Assembly (NCBI GenBank): GCA_963720885.1
Contig: CAVRGW010000004.1
Location: 62,001 to 126,000, forward strand
Origin: DATLLN01 sp963720885
Lineage (GTDB): Bacteria; Actinomycetota; Thermoleophilia; Gaiellales; JAICJC01
Direction: 5' to 3'
DNA: 64,000 nt
Part shown: one piece after another, positions 55,226 to 62,922 of the stretch
How positions within the stretch are numbered: the first letter of the stretch is position 1
Layout: every line of letters starts with the position of its first letter
Translations under genes and position numbers: made by a program
Notes under the pieces: generated by a model
The model's database searches: none
Told to the model about the DNA's origin: nothing
Seen by the model: only the letters and a program-made list of their open reading frames with translations

Positions 55226-55304
55226 ATTCTCAACAAACGCTCACAGAATCACCAAGCGGTTCGCCGAGGATGCCCCCGTCAACCACCGGGGGGAGCACGG
55301 GGAA

Positions 55305-56423
55305 GTGCGAACACGCCTGAGCATCGTCATCGCGATCGGTCTGCTGGCCGCGGCCGTCGGGGGTCTGGCCGCGCCTGCGCAGTCAGCCACCGTCTACAAC
55401 GTCAAGACCTACGGCGCCAAGGCCAACGGCACGACGAACGACCAGGCGGCGTTCATGAAGGCGATCGCGGCGGCGGCGAAGGCGGGCGGCGGCGTGGTCT
55501 ACGTGCCGAAGGGCACCTACGCGCTGCGCAGCGTCTACCTGCAGTCGCACGTCGACGTGCAGGTCGAGGGCGGAACGGTGTTCAAGGTGGCGTCGGGCGC
55601 GACCAACAACGAGTCGGTCTTCTACCTGGCCAAGCAGGGGGTCTACACGCAGCAGGCCGCCGCCGCGTCGTTCGTCGAGGACGTCTCGGTCAAGGGTGTC
55701 AACGGCACCTTCACCGTCGACCTGCGGTCGGCGCCCACCACCCGGAACCACGCCTTCACGGTGATCAATGTGAAGGGGTTCACGATCGCGAACATGAACG
55801 CGATGCAGAACAACACCGACCGCTCCGGGCGGGCGCCGACCAGCTATGCCGCGGTGCTGACGTTCCAGTCGGACAGCGCGTCGAAGCTGGCCGGCACGCT
55901 GTATCACCCCGTCAACGGCACGATCTCCAACATCCACGTCTCGCAGGCCCCCTACGGCTTCGGCGCGACGCAGATCACCAGCGGCTCGGGGCTGACGTTC
56001 AAGAACATCTCGTCGGACGGCGGCGTCGCGCTCCGGTTCGAGACCGATGCGCGCTATCCGAGCCGCGTCTCGGCGGTCAACGCGTCCGCCGTGTCGTGCA
56101 CGAACGGCCGGGCTGCGCTGGTCTTCTCGCCGCACAGCCAGAAGAACGGCGACGTCCACGTCACCGGCGTCACGGCCAAGTCGTGCGAGCAGGGGGTCCG
56201 CATCGCCGGGGATCTCAAGTCGTCGTCCGGTGGCAACTTCACCGGCGCGACGATCAGCGGCGTCACGGTCAACGGCGGCCCCACGGCCCAGGTGCGCGAT
56301 CCCAAGGCAACAGACCCGTCGCTGGGCGGCTGGGTGATCGGCCGCTCGACACAATGCGTCAACGTCGACTCCCGGGCGCACTACACGGTCAAGGTCACGA
56401 ACGTGACCTGCACCGGGATCTGA
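55305..56423 (+). CDS. Secreted right-handed beta-helix protein 3
   Basis: 372 residues from GTG 55305. Signal peptide LSIVIAIGLLAAAVGGLAAPAQSA, then TVYNVKTYGAKANGTTNDQAAF starting a pectate-lyase/GH28-like helix. It matches the C-terminal part of the 52358 protein nearly throughout (PYGFGATQITSGSGL, AALVFSPHSQKNGDVHV, CEQGVRIAGD), so one likely arose from the other by duplication. It ends with two cysteines. Leader sequence contains a CCCCCG/CGGGGG hairpin at about 55273-55292. Its TGA is next to the TCA stop of the converging gene. Confidence 0.8.
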   Translation: MRTRLSIVIAIGLLAAAVGGLAAPAQSATVYNVKTYGAKANGTTNDQAAFMKAIAAAAKAGGGVVYVPKGTYALRSVYLQSHVDVQVEGGTVFKVASGATNNESVFYLAKQGVYTQQAAAASFVEDVSVKGVNGTFTVDLRSAPTTRNHAFTVINVKGFTIANMNAMQNNTDRSGRAPTSYAAVLTFQSDSASKLAGTLYHPVNGTISNIHVSQAPYGFGATQITSGSGLTFKNISSDGGVALRFETDARYPSRVSAVNASAVSCTNGRAALVFSPHSQKNGDVHVTGVTAKSCEQGVRIAGDLKSSSGGNFTGATISGVTVNGGPTAQVRDPKATDPSLGGWVIGRSTQCVNVDSRAHYTVKVTNVTCTGI

Positions 56424-57659
56424 TCAGCCCTTCGCCGACTCGAAGCTCGTCGTGAACTGGGACTCCTGGTCCGGGGTGAGGCCGCGGAACCGGTGGGCCA
56501 GCTCGAGCGCCCGGCCCTGCAGGAAGATCAGCTGGGCGACCCGCTGCATGGGCGAGGTGACGTCGTCGGTCAGCAGCGGGTCGGTCGGGTGTGCGCGGGT
56601 CAGCGCGGACTTCGTGCCCGCCAGCGGCGTCGTGTAGCGCACGGCCCGGGTCAGCTCGGCCGCCGTGCTCGGCGTGTAGTAGTAGTCGGCGAACCGGTGC
56701 GCGTTCTGGGGATGCTGCGCCGCGAGCGGGATCAGGATGTCGTCGCTCCAGATCAGGCTGCCCTCGTTGGGGATCATGAACAGCAGGTCGGGCTTGGCCT
56801 GCACCAGCCGCTCGTAGTCCGTCGACCAGCCAAACGCCGCGGCGACCTTGCCCTGGACGAGGTCGTCCACGTAGTCGCCCCCGGCGAACCGCAGCACCTT
56901 GCCCGGCTCGACCAGCTCGGTGCGGATCTTGTCGGCGGCGGCCTGCGCCGCCTCCGGCGAGGCGCTCTCCGGTGCGAGGTGCATCGCCAGCAGCGCCAGC
57001 CCCAGCGTGTCGCGCATGTTGTCCAGCAGCGTGATCTTCCCCGGGAACAACGGGTCGAAGAGGTCGTTCACCCGGGACAGCTCGCCGTTGGTCTTCGCCG
57101 GGTCGTAGATCACCCCGGTCAGCCCGGCCTGCCACGGGATCAGGAACTCGTCGTCCGGATCGATCGGGCGCTTCCGCAGCGGTGGGATCCGCAGGCTGGT
57201 GACGTGGGGCAGCAGCGCCGGGTCGAGCCGCTGCGCGTAGCCGGCGTGGATCCACTGGTAGGCCATCCAGTCGCTGAGCACGACGGCGTCCTGCCCGATG
57301 TCCTGCCCCTCCGCCAGCATCGGCGCGTACTTGGCGGCCGCCGCCTCGTTCGAGGTGATGTCCTCGGCGTAGACGGTGTCGGTGTCGTAGTGGCTGTCGA
57401 ACGCGGTCAGCGTCGGGTGCGTGCCGTCGCTGTCGGTGTCGATGAAGTGCGGCCAGTTCGAGACATTCCATGTCGTGGCGAGCGGCGCACGGTCGGCGCT
57501 GGGCGCAGACGCCGCGGCGGTGCCGCCGCCTCCGCCGCTGCAGGCTGCGAGCAGGCCGCCGGTCGTGACGACGCCGGCCGCGAACGCCGACCGCCGCAGC
57601 AGCTCGGCGCGTGTCAGCCCACTCGGCTCGCGCCCGGGAATGAGGTCGTCAGCGGTCAT
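56424..57659 (-). CDS. ABC transporter substrate-binding lipoprotein, spermidine/putrescine (PotD) type
   Basis: 411 residues from ATG 57659. The N-terminus carries a twin-arginine-like RR in LLRRSAFAAG and a lipobox LLAAC, so it is likely exported folded by Tat and lipid-anchored. The mature part follows the polyamine-binding family: WPHFIDTD, FDSHYDTDTVYAED, YAPMLAEGQDIGQDAVVLSDWM, PWQAGLTGVIYD and DDILIPLAAQHPQNAHRFADYYYTP. No permease or ATPase genes are adjacent, so it is an orphan binding protein. A TATACT box lies at 57682-57677 on this strand. Confidence 0.85.
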   Translation of the reverse strand: MTADDLIPGREPSGLTRAELLRRSAFAAGVVTTGGLLAACSGGGGGTAAASAPSADRAPLATTWNVSNWPHFIDTDSDGTHPTLTAFDSHYDTDTVYAEDITSNEAAAAKYAPMLAEGQDIGQDAVVLSDWMAYQWIHAGYAQRLDPALLPHVTSLRIPPLRKRPIDPDDEFLIPWQAGLTGVIYDPAKTNGELSRVNDLFDPLFPGKITLLDNMRDTLGLALLAMHLAPESASPEAAQAAADKIRTELVEPGKVLRFAGGDYVDDLVQGKVAAAFGWSTDYERLVQAKPDLLFMIPNEGSLIWSDDILIPLAAQHPQNAHRFADYYYTPSTAAELTRAVRYTTPLAGTKSALTRAHPTDPLLTDDVTSPMQRVAQLIFLQGRALELAHRFRGLTPDQESQFTTSFESAKG

Positions 57660-57750
57660 CGAAGAACGGTCAGACAAGTATACGAGCGCCTTCGCAGAAG
57701 GGATTGCAGTCAGTTGTTTTTGCTCTGGTCAGGTTCGACCGTATGGTAGG

Positions 57751-58647
57751 GTGGTGCGCCGAGTGGCTTACCTGTTCGTGATCGGATCCGGCCGGTGCGG
57801 CTCCACCCTCGTCCACCGAGTCCTGGCCGGGCATCCCGACGTCGGCTGGATCTCGGCTGCCGACGACCGGCTGCGCGGATTCGACCCCAAGGGCCGCCTC
57901 AACCGGCGGCTGTGGCTGGCACCCGGGGCGACGATGCCGGACTTCGTGCGCGAACGCTACCAGCCCAGCGAGGCGTACCGGCTGCTGGCCGACCGCGTGT
58001 CGCCGATCCTGATGACGCCCTGCCGCGACCTGACCGCGGCCGACGCGTCGCCGTGGCTCAGCGAGCGGTTCGCCCGCTTCTTCGAGGAGCGCGCAGCGGC
58101 GCAGGGCACGCCGGTGTTCCTGCACAAGTTCACGGGCTGGCCGCGGGCCGGCCTCGTCCACGCGGTGCTGCCGGAGGCGCGGTTCCTGCACGTCGTGCGT
58201 GACGGCCGAGCCGTCGCCAACTCACTGCTGCAGATGCCGTGGTGGCACGGCTTCGGCGGGCCAGAGGCCTGGACGTTCGGCGATCTGCCCGACGCATACC
58301 GGCAGGAGTGGGAGGAGTCGGGCCGCTCGTTCGCCGTGCTGGCCGGTCTCGAGTGGAAGATCCTGATGGACGCGGCCGTGAAGGCCCGCGAGGCGGTGCC
58401 GGGTGTGCAGTGGCTCGAGGTGCGCTACGAGGATCTGGTGGCCCAGCCGCGCGAGTGGTTCCTGCGCATCCTCGAGTTCGTCGGCCTTTCCTGGAGCGAC
58501 CGCTTCGGCCTGGCGTACTCGTCGCACGACATCCGATCCGGCCGCAGCGACGCCTACCGGCAGGAGCTGAGGCCCGAAGACGTGAAGCAGCTCGACCGTG
58601 TGCTCGGCGGGCACCTCGAGCGGCTCGGCTACCCGGTCGCCGGCTGA
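57751..58647 (+). CDS. Sulfotransferase family protein 1
   Basis: 298 residues. The PAPS 5'-phosphosulfate loop is FVIGSGRCGSTLVHRVL at the very N-terminus and the 3'-phosphate loop is HVVRDGRAVANSLLQMPWW. A basic HKFTGWPRAGLVHAVLP segment precedes it. GTG starts at 57751, 57754 and 57763 are all possible; a TATGGT element at 57742 would make a leaderless message from 57754. It would transfer sulfate from PAPS to a glycan or lipid hydroxyl in the cytoplasm. The flippase follows eight bases later. Confidence 0.83.
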   Translation: MVRRVAYLFVIGSGRCGSTLVHRVLAGHPDVGWISAADDRLRGFDPKGRLNRRLWLAPGATMPDFVRERYQPSEAYRLLADRVSPILMTPCRDLTAADASPWLSERFARFFEERAAAQGTPVFLHKFTGWPRAGLVHAVLPEARFLHVVRDGRAVANSLLQMPWWHGFGGPEAWTFGDLPDAYRQEWEESGRSFAVLAGLEWKILMDAAVKAREAVPGVQWLEVRYEDLVAQPREWFLRILEFVGLSWSDRFGLAYSSHDIRSGRSDAYRQELRPEDVKQLDRVLGGHLERLGYPVAG

Positions 58648-58655
58648 CGTCCACA

Positions 58656-60200
58656 GTGGACACCACCGCTCGCAAGCGCTCCGACCTCGGCCGGATGGCG
58701 CGGGGCAGCACGATCAACATGGCCGGGGCCGGCATCTCCGGTGCGCTTGGCTTCGTGCTCTCGGTGGTGCTCGCACGCGGCCTCGGGGTCGACGATGCCG
58801 GCATCTTCTTCGAGGTCATCGCCCTCTACAACATCCTCGAGGTGGTCGGCCAGGCCGGGGCGCCGTCGGGCCTCGTGCGGATGATCGCCCGCGACCGTGC
58901 CGTCGGTCAGGAGGCGGACGTGCGGCCGACGATCTGGGTCGCCACCATCCCGGTGCTCATCGTCTCGACGGCGATGGGCCTGTTCTGCGTCGTAGCGGCG
59001 CCGTGGATCACCGACGTCGTGATGCAGGGCGGCGACAGCGCGGTCGGCGTCGAGTACCTGCGGACGCTGGCGCCGTTCATGATCGCCAGCACGCTGGCCG
59101 GCACGCTCGCACGGGCGTTCCAGGGCTTCGGCCAGATGATGCCGGTGGTCGCCCTCACCCAGGTGCTCGTGCCGGTGCTGCGCACCGTGCTCTGTGCCGG
59201 CGTGCTGATCGCGGATCTCGGGCCTGCCGCCCTGGGCCTGGCGTGGGGGCTGCCCTCGCTGGTGTCGCTGGTCGTGGCGATCCCCTGGCTGGGAGGCGCG
59301 CTGCACCGCGACGAGGCACGGCGTGAGCCGGCCGAGCGCCGGCCGGTGCCGGTGATCGCCTCGGAGTTCTGGCGGTTCACGATCTACCAGGCGCTGGCCA
59401 CCATCGTCCAGATCGTGCTGCTGCGGCTGGACGTGCTGCTGGTCGGCGGCATCGAGAACTCGAAGCAGGCCGGCATCTATTCAGCGGCCAGCCGCTACCT
59501 GACGCCCGGGGTGATGTTCTCGACCGCCATCGTCTTCGTCGTCGGCCCACAGCTCGCCGGGATGATCGCGCGCAAGGACTTCGACCGGGCTCGCAACGTC
59601 TACCAGACGGCCACGCTGTGGCTGTCCGTGCTGTCGTTCCCGATGTACATCGCGCTGGCCGTGTACGCGACGCTGCTGATGCGGATCTTCGGCCCGGGGT
59701 TCTCGGCCGGGGCGACGGCGCTGCAGATCCTGTCCATCGCGATGCTGCTGAACATGGCCACCGGCGCCGTGCGCTCGGCGCTGTTCATGGGCGGCAAGAG
59801 CTCGTGGATCCTGTGGGACAACACCGCTGCGCTGGTGTCCAACATCGCGCTGAACGTGATCCTGATCCCCGAGTTCGGAATCAACGGCGCGGCCGTAGCG
59901 TGGGCCGTGAGCATCGCCATCGGCAACCTGCTGCCGCTGTACCAGGTGAAGGGCCTGTGGGGGCTGCAGCCGGTCGGCCAGGGGTACCTGACGGCGATCG
60001 CCGCGTCCGTGTTGTGCTTCGGGGTGCTGGGCCTGCTGTTCCGGGCGACGCTCGGCGATTCGGTTCCCGCCTTCATCGCATACGCGGTGGTCTCGTCGGC
60101 CATCTACTGCGGCTGGGCGTGGCGCAGCCGGAAGATGCTGCAGATCGACGCGTTCGGCGAGGCGCTGCGCGTACGCCGCAGCCGCTCAGCCCAGGCCTAG
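58656..60200 (+). CDS. Polysaccharide flippase (MATE/MOP-type oligosaccharide exporter)
   Basis: 514 residues with 12-14 hydrophobic helices (for example IWVATIPVLIVSTAMGLFCVV and AALVSNIALNVILIPEFGINGAAVAWAVSIAIG). The signature GSTINMAGAGISGALGFVLSVVLARGLG at the N-terminus is typical of Wzx/MurJ-like exporters. It would move a lipid-linked oligosaccharide across the membrane. It starts eight bases after sulfotransferase 1 and its TAG stop lies in CCTAGG, overlapping the converging sulfotransferase 2 gene by 15 bases. Confidence 0.85.
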   Translation: MDTTARKRSDLGRMARGSTINMAGAGISGALGFVLSVVLARGLGVDDAGIFFEVIALYNILEVVGQAGAPSGLVRMIARDRAVGQEADVRPTIWVATIPVLIVSTAMGLFCVVAAPWITDVVMQGGDSAVGVEYLRTLAPFMIASTLAGTLARAFQGFGQMMPVVALTQVLVPVLRTVLCAGVLIADLGPAALGLAWGLPSLVSLVVAIPWLGGALHRDEARREPAERRPVPVIASEFWRFTIYQALATIVQIVLLRLDVLLVGGIENSKQAGIYSAASRYLTPGVMFSTAIVFVVGPQLAGMIARKDFDRARNVYQTATLWLSVLSFPMYIALAVYATLLMRIFGPGFSAGATALQILSIAMLLNMATGAVRSALFMGGKSSWILWDNTAALVSNIALNVILIPEFGINGAAVAWAVSIAIGNLLPLYQVKGLWGLQPVGQGYLTAIAASVLCFGVLGLLFRATLGDSVPAFIAYAVVSSAIYCGWAWRSRKMLQIDAFGEALRVRRSRSAQA

Positions 60201-61121
60201 GTCGCCGGTCTCGGCCGCCCGGTCGAGCCGCGGGCCGAGCTCGTCGCAGAGCTCGCGGACCCGCTGGTCGATCTCGATCCGCGGCCGCGGCGCTCCCGGC
60301 GGCCTGGGCACGATGTGCCGGATCAGGCGCGGGTCGTACTCCAGGCCGAGGAACGAGCAGAGCCGGCGCATCGACCGCTCCGGGCTGCGGACGAGCGCGT
60401 CGTACGAGAATACGAGGACGTCGTCCCGGCCCTCGAGGCCACGCTCGAAGAGCACGGAGTTGCGGACGTACCAGAACAACGCCGACGCGGACTCGGGCGT
60501 CATCGCATCCCAGTCGAAGCTTGCGATCAGGTCGAGGCTCTCTTGCGAGAGCCCGCCGGCCTGCCAGCGATCGCGGCCTCCGCCGCCGGCGATCTCGGTG
60601 AGCACCTTCAGGTTGTTCGCCCCGAACAGCCCGACCGACGAGCGGACGCGCCCGTCCACGCCGCGGTAGACCCAGACGGCGCGCCCCGGGGATGGGTTGC
60701 CCATCGTGTCCAGGAGCTCATCCACCCGGTGGGAGTCGCACAGCGGCTTGAACACGACGAAGCCCTGGCCGCTACTCTCGATCAGCGAGCGGATGACCGG
60801 CAGCGGGCGGATCCGGAACTTCTCGAACGCCTCGGTGTTGCCCTCGCTGTACACGGCTACCGCGGGCGACGCGTCGAGCCCGCGCATGAGCATGCTGGTG
60901 CCCGAGCGCTGCAGGCCGACGACGTACACGGGGACGGCGTTCGGCGCCACGTCGCGAGAGCGCCGCCACCGGTACTTGCTGAGCGTGATCCGCGGCCGGG
61001 CGTAGGCGACGACCTCGTCGACGGCCTGCCTGAGGCCGCCGCTGCGCGTCTCGCGGACGAGCCCGGCGAGCTGCCGGCGGCGCCTCCGCCAGAACCCCTC
61101 GCGATGTCCTCCCCCGGTCAT
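60186..61121 (-). CDS. Sulfotransferase family protein 2
   Basis: 311 residues from ATG 61121; the open frame extends further upstream but into the promoter and start region of the divergent gene. The PAPS loop is VVGLQRSGTSMLMRGLD, the 3'-phosphate loop VWVYRGVDGRVRSSVGLFG, and the C-terminal part VFSYDALVRSPERSMRRLCSFLGLEYDP is typical of this family. The N-terminus is strongly basic (WRRRRRQ), perhaps for membrane contact. Divergent from sulfotransferase 3. Confidence 0.8.
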   Translation of the reverse strand: MTGGGHREGFWRRRRRQLAGLVRETRSGGLRQAVDEVVAYARPRITLSKYRWRRSRDVAPNAVPVYVVGLQRSGTSMLMRGLDASPAVAVYSEGNTEAFEKFRIRPLPVIRSLIESSGQGFVVFKPLCDSHRVDELLDTMGNPSPGRAVWVYRGVDGRVRSSVGLFGANNLKVLTEIAGGGGRDRWQAGGLSQESLDLIASFDWDAMTPESASALFWYVRNSVLFERGLEGRDDVLVFSYDALVRSPERSMRRLCSFLGLEYDPRLIRHIVPRPPGAPRPRIEIDQRVRELCDELGPRLDRAAETGDLGLG

Positions 61122-61179
61122 CGGAGGGCAGTCTTGCAGAGGGATCGGCAGGCCGGTGACGGTATGCTCCGACCCCGCC

Positions 61180-62025
61180 ATGGATGCCAAGCGGCTCATC
61201 AAGTCGGCCCTCCAGGCGGGGTGCACGGCGACCGCGCCGATCCGGCCGTTACCCGACTACCTGATCATCGGCGGGCAGCGGTGCGGGACGACGGCGCTGC
61301 ACGACCACCTGGCCCGGCATCCGGCGATCGGCGCCGCGCACGTCAAGGAGGTGCACTACTTCGACCTCAACCACGATCGCGGCGAGGGCTGGTATCGCGG
61401 GCACTTCCCCAACGATGTCCGGCGCGCCGTGGCCCGGCGCCGAACCGGCGTCGAGATGGTGTGCGGCGAGGCCAGCCCCTACTACCTGTTCCACCCGCTC
61501 GTGCCGGAGCGTGTGCACGCGCTGGTGCCCGACGCGCGGCTGGTCGTGCTGCTGCGCGATCCGGTGGCGCGGGCGCTCTCGCACTACCACCACGAGGTCG
61601 CGCTGGGGATGGAGCCGCTCACGTTCGAAGGGGCGCTTGAGGCCGAGCCCGAGCGGCTGGACGGCGAGGAGCGCAGGCTCGTGCAGTTCCCCGGGTACGC
61701 CAGCGTGGCCCACCAGCACCACTCCTACGTCGCCCGCGGCCACTACGCCGACCAGCTCGAACGCTGGCTGCAGGTGTTCCCGCGGGGCCAGGTGCTGATC
61801 CTGGTCAGCGAGGACTTCTTCGCCGACACCGCCGGCGTGGTCGGCCAGATCCTGGACTTCCTCGACCTGCCGCCGATGCCGGGAGAGGCCGGCTTCCGGA
61901 TCCCCAACGCGCGCAGCTACGTCGAGATGGAGCCGTCCACGCGGCGTCTGCTGAACGACGCCTTCCGCGACTCGAACGCCCGCCTGGCCGAGCTGCTCGG
62001 CCGCGAGCCGGGCTGGCCGTCGTGA
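61180..62025 (+). CDS. Sulfotransferase family protein 3
   Basis: 281 residues with the 5'-PSB loop LIIGGQRCGTTALHDHLARHP near 34, KEVHYFDLNH, CGEASPYYLFHP, and the 3'-PB loop LVVLLRDPVARALSHYHHE, the pattern of heparan-sulfate-like N-deacetylase/sulfotransferase-related enzymes in bacteria. A TATGCT -10-like box (61163-61168) lies 11 bases before the ATG. It overlaps the deacetylase gene by four bases (GTGA), a pairing that echoes sulfation of a deacetylated amino sugar, as inference. Confidence 0.86.
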   Translation: MDAKRLIKSALQAGCTATAPIRPLPDYLIIGGQRCGTTALHDHLARHPAIGAAHVKEVHYFDLNHDRGEGWYRGHFPNDVRRAVARRRTGVEMVCGEASPYYLFHPLVPERVHALVPDARLVVLLRDPVARALSHYHHEVALGMEPLTFEGALEAEPERLDGEERRLVQFPGYASVAHQHHSYVARGHYADQLERWLQVFPRGQVLILVSEDFFADTAGVVGQILDFLDLPPMPGEAGFRIPNARSYVEMEPSTRRLLNDAFRDSNARLAELLGREPGWPS

Positions 62026-62873
62026 GCGATCGCGACCTCCAGCTCGGTCCCTCCGCGGTGGCCGTTGCCAAGTCGGCGATGACGCGCACCCGGTCGCTGG
62101 TCTGGCGCACGCGCGGCGCGAAGGCGGCGCCCGGGGTGCGGATCCTGTTCTACCACCGGATCGCGGACGAGCCGGACTCGCTGGCCGTCAGGCCCGATGC
62201 CTTCCGGCGCCAGGTCGAGTACCTCGCCTCGCAGGGATTCCGGATCGTCGACGTGCCCGAGGCCGCCCGGCTGGCGGCGGCCGGCGACACCGGCCGCGTG
62301 GTCGGCATGAGCTTCGACGACGGCTACCGGGACGTGGTGGAGAACGGCGCCGAGGTGCTCGCCGAGCACGGCGCGAAGGTCACCGTGTTCGTGGTACCCG
62401 GCGTGGTCGACGGCAGCGCCCGGTTCACCTGGTATGACCGCCAGCCGCCGGTACTCGGGTGGGACGAGATCGCCCAGCTCGATCGCGACTCCCCGTTCCG
62501 GTTCGAGGCCCACACCATGACCCATCCCAACCTGCTGGCACTGCCGGAGGACGAGGCCAGGTCGGAGATCGCCGGCTCACGGGAGCAGGTCGCGGAGCGG
62601 CTCGGCCGCGCGGTCGAGGCGTTCTGCTACCCCGCGGGCCTGTATACCGACCGCGAGCGGGAGCTGGTCGCCGAGGCCGGGTTCACGGCGGCCGTCACAT
62701 GCGACCCCGGTGCGAACGGCCCGGACACCGACGCGCTGCTGCTGCACCGCACGGCAGTCGAGCTGCGGGACGGCCTGGTCGACTTCGCCGCCAAGGTGGC
62801 CGGGGCCCACGACACGCCCCTCCCGCTGCGCTCCGCCTACCGCCGGCTGCGGTACGGCCGCGACGCCGGGTAG
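62022..62873 (+). CDS. Polysaccharide deacetylase (carbohydrate esterase 4)
   Basis: 283 residues of the NodB fold. Motif 1 SFDDGY supplies the catalytic D99 and metal ligand D100; motif 2 H164-TMT-H168 gives the two zinc histidines; motif 3 CYPAGLYTDRE contains the modified RxxPY region. No signal peptide is seen, so it may act on a lipid-linked or nucleotide-linked precursor in the cytoplasm, removing acetyl from an amino sugar. It is translated with sulfotransferase 3 (GTGA overlap). Confidence 0.87.
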   Translation: MSDRDLQLGPSAVAVAKSAMTRTRSLVWRTRGAKAAPGVRILFYHRIADEPDSLAVRPDAFRRQVEYLASQGFRIVDVPEAARLAAAGDTGRVVGMSFDDGYRDVVENGAEVLAEHGAKVTVFVVPGVVDGSARFTWYDRQPPVLGWDEIAQLDRDSPFRFEAHTMTHPNLLALPEDEARSEIAGSREQVAERLGRAVEAFCYPAGLYTDRERELVAEAGFTAAVTCDPGANGPDTDALLLHRTAVELRDGLVDFAAKVAGAHDTPLPLRSAYRRLRYGRDAG

Positions 62874-62909
62874 CCGGGTGGGTGGGGTGGTATCCGCAGG
62901 GAAGACACG

Positions 62910-62922
62910 TACCCTTGAGATG
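62910..62922 (+). promoter_or_regulatory. -10-like element before the glycosyltransferase
   Basis: TACCCT at 62910-62915, six bases before the GTG at 62922, in a gap without a ribosome-binding site. The same hexamer is used as -10 for the first lysyl oxidase gene. No clear -35 box is seen. Confidence 0.35.

Noticed and set aside
57726..57745. A tRNA T-arm-like GGTTCGACC before sulfotransferase 1
   Set aside because: No acceptor or anticodon stems pair around it; no tRNA gene could be built.
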